Positions 19,071-27,009 of a stretch of DNA of 64,000 bases are shown here, piece after piece. Under the pieces are notes generated by a model. That model was not told the DNA's origin, made no database searches, and was given only the letters and a program-made list of their open reading frames with translations. This DNA comes from Clostridiales bacterium PH28_bin88 (GTDB taxonomy: Bacteria; Bacillota; PH28-bin88), in assembly GCA_000987045.1 (NCBI GenBank), contig LAKY01000063.1, forward strand, positions 40,278 through 104,277, written 5' to 3'. The translations under genes and the position numbers were made by a program. Each line of letters opens with the position of its first letter. The first letter of the stretch is position 1.

Positions 19071-19271
19071 TTACTTGCTTTGGTGTCCTGTTTCATCCGG
19101 TTCCACTGAGTCCTTCCCGGCGATTTCCCTGGTAGCCTTGCTGAATTCCCTTACTCCTTTACCCATGGCCTTGCCTAATTCGGGGAGCTTCCCCGGGCCA
19201 AAAATCACCAGGGCAATGGCCAGGATCAGGATCAATTCCCACGGGCCGATATGAGGTAAGACCCCAAACAC
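19071..19271 (-). CDS. tatA: Twin-arginine translocase subunit TatA/E (copy 1)
   Basis: This 66-residue protein has one N-terminal helix ([30 protein letters not shown]), the hallmark [10 protein letters not shown] hinge and an amphipathic helix. It forms the pore of Tat export for folded cofactor-bearing proteins. It follows a torD gene and the molybdoenzyme gene, both of which need it. A second tatA sits in the same place in the other molybdoenzyme set. No tatC is present in the window. Confidence 0.93.
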   Translation of the reverse strand: MFGVLPHIGPWELILILAIALVIFGPGKLPELGKAMGKGVREFSKATREIAGKDSVEPDETGHQSK

Positions 19272-19357
19272 TCTCAGCCTCTCCTTTCGAAAATGATTTC
19301 TCCGCTATATCGCAACTCGTTCCTTTGGGTGTTAATATATGAGATAGCCTGTCACAA

Positions 19358-20044
19358 TCAGCGCTGGCAGTTGGCCAGTAGCTCAACAACGTCGTCGTGA
19401 TCCGAGAGAATGAATTCCCTGGTAATCCGGACCATGCCGCGGTAAAAGGCGAGTTTAGCTTCCTTTTCAACCAGTCCGCAGAAGGTGGGTACCCACCTGA
19501 CCAGGTGTTCCGCCAGGAAACGCCGTTCTTTTTCGAGGAACCCACAGGCCGCGCCAGTGTCCCCCGACCGCCAAGCCTCCTGTTCTCTGGCAGTGAGGAG
19601 AAACATCAACTGCAGTTCGATGCCGATATGATCCGGGATGCCGCGAAAGTCAGCAGAATAGCCGTACCCCCATTCGGCCATCAGGCGCTGCACCTGGACG
19701 GTAGCTTCACCATACAGTAACCCCTTGCCGCCTTCACTGCCGCAAGTGCCGTAAGGGCCTACATAGACCGACTCATGAGGCGAGATGTGCTTACCCGGCC
19801 CGATAAACAGCCGGGTATACTCCACCACCATATCTTCCAGCAATTCGTGTTCCGACCGGTAAAAAAACTCTTCCTCCACTTCGACCCCAAACTCCGCCAG
19901 GGCCTGCGTAAATTCCGGCTCCTTTATTTTCTTTAGCAGTTCGAGGGTAGGTTCCTTGGCATAAACCAGAACCAGCAGGCCGTAGATGGTATTCCGCTGC
20001 TGGGCCAACTCGGCCAGTTTTTCATGATCCCTTACGTCTACCAT
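19358..20044 (-). CDS. TorD/DmsD family chaperone (copy 1)
   Basis: This all-helical chaperone of about 228 residues carries the family motifs 'VVEYTRLFIGPG' with nearby 'PHESVYVG' and 'GIPDHIGIELQLM'. TorD-type proteins bind the Tat signal of a molybdoenzyme and help cofactor insertion before export. Its client should be the adjacent catalytic subunit at 20246..22669. I chose ATG 20044 because GAAAGGAGTGG precedes it; the longer track start has no support. Confidence 0.88.
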   Translation of the reverse strand: MVDVRDHEKLAELAQQRNTIYGLLVLVYAKEPTLELLKKIKEPEFTQALAEFGVEVEEEFFYRSEHELLEDMVVEYTRLFIGPGKHISPHESVYVGPYGTCGSEGGKGLLYGEATVQVQRLMAEWGYGYSADFRGIPDHIGIELQLMFLLTAREQEAWRSGDTGAACGFLEKERRFLAEHLVRWVPTFCGLVEKEAKLAFYRGMVRITREFILSDHDDVVELLANCQR

Positions 20045-20184
20045 GCCGCCACTCCTTTCTCCCACCTTGACACACGTTACCAGCACGGTTTTCACTGATA
20101 TTTTTTCGAGGGCCAATGGCCGCGTTAGGCCCATTATGTCCAAACCGAGTTAAATCATGCCTGCCAAACCGCCAAAGCAACCAG

Positions 20185-20215
20185 TGGCAGATAACCCCTC
20201 CGGAGTTATCTGCCA
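20185..20215. other. Intercistronic hairpin between molybdoenzyme and torD genes
   Basis: TGGCAGATAAC pairs with GTTATCTGCCA around a CCCTCCGGA loop. There is no T-run, so it is more likely an mRNA stability or partial read-through element than a full terminator. Confidence 0.5.
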
Positions 20216-20245
20216 CGGTTGACTACTTATTGCTTCGTATGGGCC

Positions 20246-22669
20246 TTAAGCCTTCTGAACCGTTACCACCGTATCCATCCAGGCCTGGTTCCCACCGACA
20301 GGATCAGCCACTACCGGTACGATAGGGTTGAGGTGGACACCGGTCCCCTTCCACCAGACCCTCCTGGTATCCGCGTCTGTTGATTCGAACTTCCCGACGC
20401 CCTTGGCGATGCGACCGTACTCCCAGTGACCGAAGCCCATGCCGAAGGACACCACCCGCGGGTGAACGCCTTCGGTTACTTTGGCGGTAGTCTTGATGAC
20501 ACCAGCATTGGAAGTAACCACTACCGCATCCCCGGTCTTGATGCCCCGGGCCGCCGCCGCCTGCGGGTGGATCCACAGCGGGTTTTCATGAGCAATCTCT
20601 GTCAGCCACTTGCAGTTGCCGGTACGGGACTGGGTATGCACGTTGACCTTGAAGGTAGTCATGATCAACTCTCCGGCCTGCATATTCTGGTGGCCGGGAA
20701 CAGGCACGTAACTGGGGAGTCCCGGGAAACCATGTTTCTCCAGATCATCGGAGTAGACTTCCAGCTTGCAGGTCGGCTTGTGGCCGCCTGTGGGGAAGCC
20801 CACGTAGGACTTGTCTCCCACCTGCACGCCTACATACGTCTTCTTGCCGTCAGCGCTCTCTTTGTAGATGTTGCCCTGCTCGTCCACCTTGGTGTCCTTG
20901 AGCTGGTCGGCGGTTAGTTCCTTCATGTAGTTCTTGTATTTGGGCTTGGAATCAGGGGCGTACCAGACGCCGGTCTGCTTGAACCGCTCCCAATCCAGCC
21001 CGGCGTTGACGGCCACGGCGTCCTTGATGTACTCCTCGGTGGAGCCATAGGCGAAGTACTGCTCCATCCCGCCGCCAATACGCTGGGCCAGGTCCTTGAG
21101 AATCTCCCGTACTTCCCTGGCCTCAGCCAGCGGCTTGACGATGGGCTGGCGCAGGGAAACAAAGGGGAACATGGCATACGAGTTGGTGGTCTCAGGGTCC
21201 CACCGCTCCAGGTAGGTGGCGTCCGGCAGGATGATATCCGCCAGGGCCGTGGCCTCGCTCATGTAAGCATCAATGGCGACGAGGTAGGGTATCAGGCTTT
21301 CATCCTTCAGGATGTCAGCCTGCAGGTCGCTATCGGGGTTGGAGTAAACCGGGTTATACACGTATGTCATATAGACCTGGCACTTGGCCTTCCCGGCCTT
21401 GACATATGGGAGTACGGTCTGGTTCACCCCGTGGGAGGCTTCCGGGTAGTCCTTCTTCCAGGCTTCTTTGATGAGGCTCTTAGCAGATGGTTTGGAAGGT
21501 GCAGGCGCCGGACCGCTCTTGTTCAGCTTGCCGCCCTGCGGCAGGCAAGCGCCACCCGGAACATCCACGTTGCCGGTAATCACATTCAGCAGGAATACCG
21601 CCCGCTCGTTCATCAAACCGTTGTAATGGGCGCAAACCCCGCGGTAGGAGATGGTGGTAGCCGGCTTGGTGGTGGCAAACTCGCGGGCGATGCGAGCGAT
21701 GTCCGCCGCGGGGACGCCGCTTTCCTTTTCCGCCCGCTCCACGGTATACTGCTTCAGGTGTTCCTTCAACTGGTCAACGGTGACGTTGGTCCAGTTTTCA
21801 ATGAAATCCTTGTCGTAAAGCCCTTCCTGCATAATGACGTTGGCCAGGGCCAGCGCCACCAGGCCGTCGGTACCGGGCTTGATGGGAACCCACTCGTCGC
21901 TCCGGCCCGCCGTATTGCTGAGCCGCACGTCAAAGGTCACCAGCTTGGCGCCCTTCATTCTCCCTTCGACCACCCGCTGAGCAAAGCTGGTGTGGATCAC
22001 ATGGGACTCATAGACATTACAGCCGAAATTGAGCATGTACCTGGTGTTGGCCACGTCGTTAATGTCGATGCCCTTGGCGATCATGAACTCCAGGGCCACC
22101 TGTTTGCTGGCCTCGCAGATAGCGGTGTGGTTGAAGACCGACGGGGTACCGAAAGCGTTGGTAAACCGGTCGGTAAAACCCTGGGTGCGGTTACGGCCGT
22201 AGTGGAAGAAAAACTCCTCCGGCTTGCCGGATTCCCGGACGGCCTTCAGCTTGGCGGCCACTTCATTAAGGGCCTCGTCCCAACTGATCCGCTTCCATTT
22301 CCCTTCGCCCCGCTTGCCTACCCGCTTCATGGGATACAAGATCCGTTCCGGATCATAAACCTGGTTGATGCCGGCCTGACCCTTGGCGCAAATCTTGCCC
22401 CGGCTGTTGGGATGGGCGGGGTTGCCCTCAATCTTCACCAATCGCCCGTCCTGGACATAACCGGTGATGCCGCAGACGCTAACGCACTGGAGGCAAGTGC
22501 TGGGGATCGCCTTGCGGTCTTGATAGCTCTTGTAATCGGAATCCTTTCCGCCGGACCAGTCTTTGCCTCCCTCGGTCAGTTCCATCGCGTTGGCCAGGCT
22601 GCCGCTCACGGCCACCAAGGAGGCACTGGCCGCACTAAGCCTAATGAAATTTCGCCGGTTCAGTTTCAT
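20246..22669 (-). CDS. Tat-exported molybdopterin oxidoreductase, Psr/Phs/Srd type (set 1)
   Basis: This is an 807-residue catalytic subunit of the DMSO-reductase superfamily. It has a Tat signal (NRRNFIRLS), a [4Fe-4S] site C59-x2-C62-x3-C66...C94, and Cys185 in NHTAICEASK as the probable molybdenum ligand. Three molybdopterin-binding blocks and a C-terminal dinucleotide-binding domain follow. The Cys ligand groups it with polysulfide, thiosulfate, tetrathionate, arsenate and Srd-type selenate reductases, but the substrate cannot be read from the sequence. It is exported with its Fe-S partner, whose gene lies 19 bases upstream. No membrane anchor subunit is encoded in the set. Confidence 0.88.
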   Translation of the reverse strand: MKLNRRNFIRLSAASASLVAVSGSLANAMELTEGGKDWSGGKDSDYKSYQDRKAIPSTCLQCVSVCGITGYVQDGRLVKIEGNPAHPNSRGKICAKGQAGINQVYDPERILYPMKRVGKRGEGKWKRISWDEALNEVAAKLKAVRESGKPEEFFFHYGRNRTQGFTDRFTNAFGTPSVFNHTAICEASKQVALEFMIAKGIDINDVANTRYMLNFGCNVYESHVIHTSFAQRVVEGRMKGAKLVTFDVRLSNTAGRSDEWVPIKPGTDGLVALALANVIMQEGLYDKDFIENWTNVTVDQLKEHLKQYTVERAEKESGVPAADIARIAREFATTKPATTISYRGVCAHYNGLMNERAVFLLNVITGNVDVPGGACLPQGGKLNKSGPAPAPSKPSAKSLIKEAWKKDYPEASHGVNQTVLPYVKAGKAKCQVYMTYVYNPVYSNPDSDLQADILKDESLIPYLVAIDAYMSEATALADIILPDATYLERWDPETTNSYAMFPFVSLRQPIVKPLAEAREVREILKDLAQRIGGGMEQYFAYGSTEEYIKDAVAVNAGLDWERFKQTGVWYAPDSKPKYKNYMKELTADQLKDTKVDEQGNIYKESADGKKTYVGVQVGDKSYVGFPTGGHKPTCKLEVYSDDLEKHGFPGLPSYVPVPGHQNMQAGELIMTTFKVNVHTQSRTGNCKWLTEIAHENPLWIHPQAAAARGIKTGDAVVVTSNAGVIKTTAKVTEGVHPRVVSFGMGFGHWEYGRIAKGVGKFESTDADTRRVWWKGTGVHLNPIVPVVADPVGGNQAWMDTVVTVQKA

Positions 22670-22688
22670 TGCTCATCCCTCCCATCCC

Positions 22689-23267
22689 TTACTGGAATTT
22701 TTCCTGGTTTAGATTCACACCGGGTGAAACATAGTACACCTCGGGTTTGGTACCGGCCTCGGGCTTCAGTACCTGCACCTCGTTGCTAGCCGCGAGTTGG
22801 GCTGCCTCGCTGTTGGGGTCAGCCAGGTCGCCGAAAATCCTGGCCCGGGCCATACACGTGTTGACACAGGCGGGAACCACGCCGTTATCCACCCGGTGCG
22901 CGCAGAAGGTACACTTATTGGCATACCCGCTTTCCGGATTCATGAAACGCGCGTTGTAAGGACAGGCCTTGACACAACGGCCGCACTTGATGCACTTATC
23001 GTAATTAATCAGGACCGGCCCGTCTTCCCGCTTGTAAGTGGCTCCCGTGGGGCATACCGGCACGCAGGGAGGGTTTTGGCAGTGGTTGCAAAGACGGGGT
23101 AGGAAATACTTCTTAACCTTGGGGTAGGCGCCTTTTTCCGTTTCATTGACCGTAGCGCGGAACCCCCCCAGGGGGACTTCATTTTCACTCTTGCAGGCAA
23201 CGGCGCATGCCTTGCAGCCGGTACACCGGCGCAGGTCGATTACCATGCCCAGCCTTTTGTTGGCCAT
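22689..23267 (-). CDS. Four-cluster Fe-S electron-transfer subunit (set 1)
   Basis: This product of about 192 residues belongs to the PsrB/DmsB family, with four cysteine groups. They include CTGCKACAVAC, CNHCQNPPCVPVCPTGA and CIKCGRCVKACPYNARF, plus a CTFCAHRVDNGVVPACVNTC group, for four [4Fe-4S] clusters. It lacks its own signal and should be co-exported with the catalytic subunit. ATG 23267 follows GGAGGAGG. It passes electrons to the molybdenum subunit; the donor would normally be a PsrC/NrfD membrane protein, which is missing here. Confidence 0.92.
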   Translation of the reverse strand: MANKRLGMVIDLRRCTGCKACAVACKSENEVPLGGFRATVNETEKGAYPKVKKYFLPRLCNHCQNPPCVPVCPTGATYKREDGPVLINYDKCIKCGRCVKACPYNARFMNPESGYANKCTFCAHRVDNGVVPACVNTCMARARIFGDLADPNSEAAQLAASNEVQVLKPEAGTKPEVYYVSPGVNLNQEKFQ

Positions 23268-23321
23268 CTTTTCCTCCTCCTTTTTCAATTGCTGACCCGG
23301 CCTGGCACCCGGTCAATTGCC

Positions 23322-24095
23322 TTACCGGGCGTTGTAGAACGCGTAGATCAGGACGGCCGCTTCCCCGCGGGTCATGTTGCGCTGCGGCTGGAACAACTTG
23401 TCCGCCAACGTTTCGCTATTCACCAGGTCACGCTTTAACGCCAGGGCTACAAAGGGAGCCTTGCTTTCACTGACGCTGTCGCCGTCCTTGATCAGGCTCA
23501 GCAGGTTCAGTTTATCTTCTACTGGCATGGCCTTGGCACTGTCGGCTTGGCCCAGCGCGCGGATCACAATCTCCACCGCGGTTTCCCGCGTGATGGGATC
23601 CTTGCTGTAATGCCATCCCTCCAGGAATTTTGCCTGGGGATCAGCCATGCTTACTCCCAGCACGCGCCGCGCCAGTTCCGTGAATTGGTGCTGGGTAATG
23701 CTCTGGTTAGGACGGTAGGTTCCATCCGGATAACCGGCGATAATCTTTTTGTCGGCCAGGAATTCCACCTCAGCTTTAGCGGGATGGTTGGCCATATCAC
23801 GGAATTTACTCTTGGCCGGCGCTTGGTTGGCAGGGGCTGCGGGTTTTGTGGCCGGCTTGGTAGGCTGGGCAGCCGGCTTAGCGGGCTGGCTGGCTGGCGC
23901 CGTTAAAGAATAACCGTTGGCCTTGAATTGTTTCCCGGTGTTGTTTAACTCCGGGATGTTGGAATGACAGAAGTTGCAGCTTTTACCAGTGTCGCCGGCA
24001 TACTTGGTAGTTGCCACTGCCTGGCCGCCCAGGCCGAATATAAAGACAAATAGCGTGGCAGCCACCAGGGCACTCGCGAGCGGTTTCTTGCTCAT
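23322..24095 (-). CDS. Cell-wall (SLH) protein with one CxxCH haem motif
   Basis: A product of about 257 residues has a signal peptide and a single c-type haem site C40-NF-C43-H44 followed by 'LNNTGKQFKANGY', a pattern shared with small c-type cytochromes. A long Pro/Ala/Lys linker leads to SLH repeats (AEVEFLADKKIIAGYPDGTYRPNQSITQHQFTEL and two more degenerate units). SLH domains bind secondary cell-wall polymer, so the haem would be held in the wall. ATG 24095 has AGGAG upstream. It heads the Fe-S/molybdenum gene set, implying that it is an electron partner of that enzyme. Haem attachment is inferred. Confidence 0.8.
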   Translation of the reverse strand: MSKKPLASALVAATLFVFIFGLGGQAVATTKYAGDTGKSCNFCHSNIPELNNTGKQFKANGYSLTAPASQPAKPAAQPTKPATKPAAPANQAPAKSKFRDMANHPAKAEVEFLADKKIIAGYPDGTYRPNQSITQHQFTELARRVLGVSMADPQAKFLEGWHYSKDPITRETAVEIVIRALGQADSAKAMPVEDKLNLLSLIKDGDSVSESKAPFVALALKRDLVNSETLADKLFQPQRNMTRGEAAVLIYAFYNAR

Positions 24096-24527
24096 AACTC
24101 TCCTAAACCTCCTCTTTTGTTTACTTGGTTCCAACACAGAAACCGTACAGCAGGGCTTCTTCCTCTTTCACCCCCTTGTAACTTCGTGAACTATTCAATT
24201 CATGAACCCGGTCCAATCGGGCTTTAGTTTATTATGACATGTCCCTGTTTAGCCTGACTATCAGTCAAAACCCTGGACTTGTCATCCCTGATGTTAGGGT
24301 ATATCCCGGGAATTATCGCATGTAATTAAGGGTTTTTCCCTGAACACCCGGGCAAATTCTTTTCCATGCAAAGCCGTCTCTGTGCCACTAAAATAAAAGG
24401 CCCCACGACAAAGGCCTGAAAATCAGGATACTTTGTCCCGGGACCAATCTCTGCATTCATATGACCCCCTACCTAGCCGCCAGCGATATACCACGCCGCT
24501 CGGTCCATTAAATATGGGGCCGTGCTG
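24096..24527. promoter_or_regulatory. Intergenic region upstream of wall-cytochrome gene set 1
   Basis: About 430 bases separate set 1 from the multi-cluster ferredoxin gene. It probably holds the promoter of set 1 (minus strand), but I could not fix its boxes. A terminator for the upstream gene is listed separately; no coding sequence is seen. Confidence 0.5.
24391..24418 (-). terminator. Terminator after multi-cluster ferredoxin gene
   Basis: On the minus strand AGGCC...GGCCT is followed by TTTATTTTAG, about 110 bases past the stop at 24528. Confidence 0.6.
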
Positions 24528-25709
24528 TTAATTTTCCCGCATCATTTCTACTCGTCCGCCCAACATCGTACAGCGCATACACATGCCGGCGTGAGCATTA
24601 CCGGTAAACAAATCGCCACATTCCGGGCAGGTTTTGGCTAGTCCCGAATCAAGAAGCCGGCGCTCCAAGGACAGTAGATACGCCAGCGGTAAACCTTTTT
24701 CCAGCACCAGCGCCCGCTCGAAACAAACATCCGCGCACAAGCCGCAACCTGTACACCAGGCGTCATGAATGCATAACTCCGCGGTTCCTTCCTCTTTCGA
24801 GTCCATTTCTAAAGCCCCGGTAGGACAAAGCCGGGCACAAGCCCCGCAGAAGTAGCACTTGTCCTGAACCGATACCTGGAGCAGGGGCGTCGGCTTCTGC
24901 GCAAGTACTTCGGCTTCCATTTTGTTCAAGGCTCCTAACAGCACCCTCCTTTTTTCCGGCACCTCCCCGACCTGGAAAACTGGTTTCTCTCCCGAGGGCT
25001 GATGGGCAGGCCCCAGTACCTCATCTACCATGGTAGCGGGTACTTGCCGGAGTCCTTTAAAAATAGAGGTGAAAAACTCGCGCCGGCTTTCGTTCACAAG
25101 ATGGTCCTTGTTGGACGGCCGACCCGATACTCCAGATTTAGGCGCCTGGCCAGCATCATTGAGTAACTTCAACCTGTCTTCTTCGATGCCCACCGTCCTC
25201 AGCCAGATGCGCCCCCTAGCGAGATTGTCCAGGAATACATCTTCCCCGCCAGTAACAGAACAGTCGGCACATGCCTGTGGACGGTAAAAGAAGTTGATGC
25301 TCTCCATCCCTTCCGCCATTATGGCTACCATCACTTCGGGGGAAATACTCCCCAAGCAGGGTACCTCCAGTCCTTGCCAACACCTTTTGGCTTCGGAAGC
25401 CCGGTACCGGCAGTACATCACCATTTCCGTGACATCGTTTGCCATATGCCGAGCCGCCACCTGCATGCGCCCGGCTGATGAATGTGGCAATACAAACACC
25501 CCGTTGGGGCAAACGGCTGCACACAACCCGCATTGAATGCATCGGTTAACTGCAACTTGGTCATTCATCAAGGAGATGCCCTTAGTTGGGCATACATCCC
25601 GGCACCGGCTGCACCCGGAGTGGGGCGACCTACAACGAGAACATACATCAGATTTCACCTGAATGTCGTTAATGCTCGAAATCATTCTCGTGATCTTTTC
25701 CAAATCCAT
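24528..25709 (-). CDS. Multi-cluster ferredoxin-like protein with C-terminal zinc ribbon
   Basis: This product of about 393 residues has two ferredoxin pairs. The N-terminal pair includes CSRCRDVCP and CIQCGLCAAVCP; the C-terminal pair has CYFCGACARLCP and CTGCGLCADVC. Between them is a domain with 'VPCLGSISPEVMVAIMAEG' and 'ACADCSVTGG', recalling MvhD/HdrA-associated proteins. A CPECG...CMRC zinc ribbon closes the protein. There is no signal peptide, so it is cytoplasmic. It lies between the two molybdoenzyme sets and could deliver low-potential electrons or handle cofactor assembly. ATG 25709 follows GAGGGGG. I know no precise family name. Confidence 0.65.
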   Translation of the reverse strand: MDLEKITRMISSINDIQVKSDVCSRCRSPHSGCSRCRDVCPTKGISLMNDQVAVNRCIQCGLCAAVCPNGVFVLPHSSAGRMQVAARHMANDVTEMVMYCRYRASEAKRCWQGLEVPCLGSISPEVMVAIMAEGMESINFFYRPQACADCSVTGGEDVFLDNLARGRIWLRTVGIEEDRLKLLNDAGQAPKSGVSGRPSNKDHLVNESRREFFTSIFKGLRQVPATMVDEVLGPAHQPSGEKPVFQVGEVPEKRRVLLGALNKMEAEVLAQKPTPLLQVSVQDKCYFCGACARLCPTGALEMDSKEEGTAELCIHDAWCTGCGLCADVCFERALVLEKGLPLAYLLSLERRLLDSGLAKTCPECGDLFTGNAHAGMCMRCTMLGGRVEMMREN

Positions 25710-25911
25710 GGGGCAAACCCCCTCAAAAGCTTGTCTTTGTACCCATTGTAACATAAGGGGAATTTAAAGACCAGTTAGAAACCTATACCCGAAGGGATGA
25801 TGGCCGTTACAATAAACCACGACGAATCGAACCATTAAATTTGATTGCAAATGACTTAATAAATGCAGTAACCTCGATTCAAAAATTGTAAGGAAGTCCC
25901 CAAAAACTTCC

Positions 25912-26097
25912 CTATTTCTGGGTGACTCTATGAAACAAGTGTCCTATCCCAATAATTAATAAATCATTGAATTCCCTCATGCCTTTGCCCAAGGACCGGC
26001 CCACTTCCGGAAGTTTGCCCGGCCCAAAGATGATTAGAGCCAGGGCAAGGATTAAAACCAGCTCCCACGGTCCAACGCTGGGGAGTAATCCGAACAT
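25912..26097 (-). CDS. tatA: Twin-arginine translocase subunit TatA/E (copy 2)
   Basis: This 61-residue TatA has the helix-hinge segment [24 protein letters not shown]. It is very close to copy 1 over the first 45 residues but has a different tail. ATG 26097 follows AAAGGGGG; the track start six codons upstream is less likely. It ends molybdoenzyme set 2, mirroring the position of copy 1 in set 1. Confidence 0.9.
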   Translation of the reverse strand: MFGLLPSVGPWELVLILALALIIFGPGKLPEVGRSLGKGMREFNDLLIIGIGHLFHRVTQK

Positions 26098-26111
26098 CCT
26101 ATGACCCCCTT

Positions 26112-26801
26112 TCAAATAGCGGACTTTTCGGCAGCCAGGCTTAACTTATCCTTGATCTCCGGTAGATCGAGGCGCAACAATTCCTCGATTCTTTCCATGT
26201 CTATCATGATAAAGTCTTTCGTCAGCAGGGACATCTCCCGGTAAAAGGGGACCCGGGCAGCCCCGGCTAACTGCTGGCAGTAGTCCGGTACCCATTTTAC
26301 CAGGTGATCTTTCATAAAACGTGACTGAAGTTCCACAGCCATGCGAGCATCCCCCGCATCCCCCTCCGACCAGGCAGAGGCTTCCCACGCCGCCAACTGC
26401 CCCATCAAATCCAACTCTACCCCCAGGTGGTCTGGAAGCCCCCGGTAGGATGCGTCAAACTCCAGCCCACACTCCCGGATAAACCGGTTAACCTCCACCG
26501 CGGCCTCACCCCAGAGCAATCCCTTGATCCCGCCACCCGCCACAAACTCCCCCGCATAAACAGATTCATAGGGAGGGAAGTGTATCCCCGGTCCGATAAA
26601 CAGGCGGCAGTACTCAACAGCAAGTTCTTCCACTACCTGTTCTACCGGGTGCTGGTAAAACTCTCCCGACAGGTCCAGCCCCATGTCCTTCATGACACCC
26701 TGCATGTCTAATTCGGACATGGCTTTAAGTTGCTCCACGCATACTTCCCGCAGGTATAATGACGCCAGCATCCTGTATAAAAAAGCACGATTACCCGCCA
26801 T
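26112..26801 (-). CDS. TorD/DmsD family chaperone (copy 2)
   Basis: This is a helical TorD-family chaperone with 'VEYCRLFIGPG', 'PYESVYAG' and 'GLPDHLGVELDLM', colinear with copy 1. It should serve the catalytic subunit at 27010..29334. The start is unclear. The first canonical ATG (26801) would leave a shorter N-terminus than copy 1, while a good GGAGGT site is spaced for an ATC codon at 26828 (reading KKLLQLAEM). The listed end is the conservative choice. Confidence 0.85.
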   Translation of the reverse strand: MAGNRAFLYRMLASLYLREVCVEQLKAMSELDMQGVMKDMGLDLSGEFYQHPVEQVVEELAVEYCRLFIGPGIHFPPYESVYAGEFVAGGGIKGLLWGEAAVEVNRFIRECGLEFDASYRGLPDHLGVELDLMGQLAAWEASAWSEGDAGDARMAVELQSRFMKDHLVKWVPDYCQQLAGAARVPFYREMSLLTKDFIMIDMERIEELLRLDLPEIKDKLSLAAEKSAI

Positions 26802-27009
26802 TTCCGCTAGCTGTAGTAGTTTTTTGATAACGATTACCTCCCGTACCAAGAAGCAAGAGACATGGCGCAGGAAGCAGGAATAGTGGAAGGAAGTGGCGGA
26901 GCCAATTCCCGCAAGCAATCTTTCCTTCCGCATCATGCCTCTCACTTCCCGTAGTATCACAGCGCTTTGGGAAAAGAGAGCAACCCTTACGGGTTGCCCC
27001 TTCCTTATC

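Noticed and set aside
20246-22669. Specific call as arsenate reductase ArrA or selenate reductase
   Set aside because: The Cys ligand and Fe-S pattern fit several subfamilies. No substrate-specific motif could be assigned with confidence.
21431-22789. 452-residue plus-strand ORF opposite the molybdoenzyme gene
   Set aside because: It is an antisense shadow of a GC-rich gene with no family features; similar long shadows occur opposite the other large genes.
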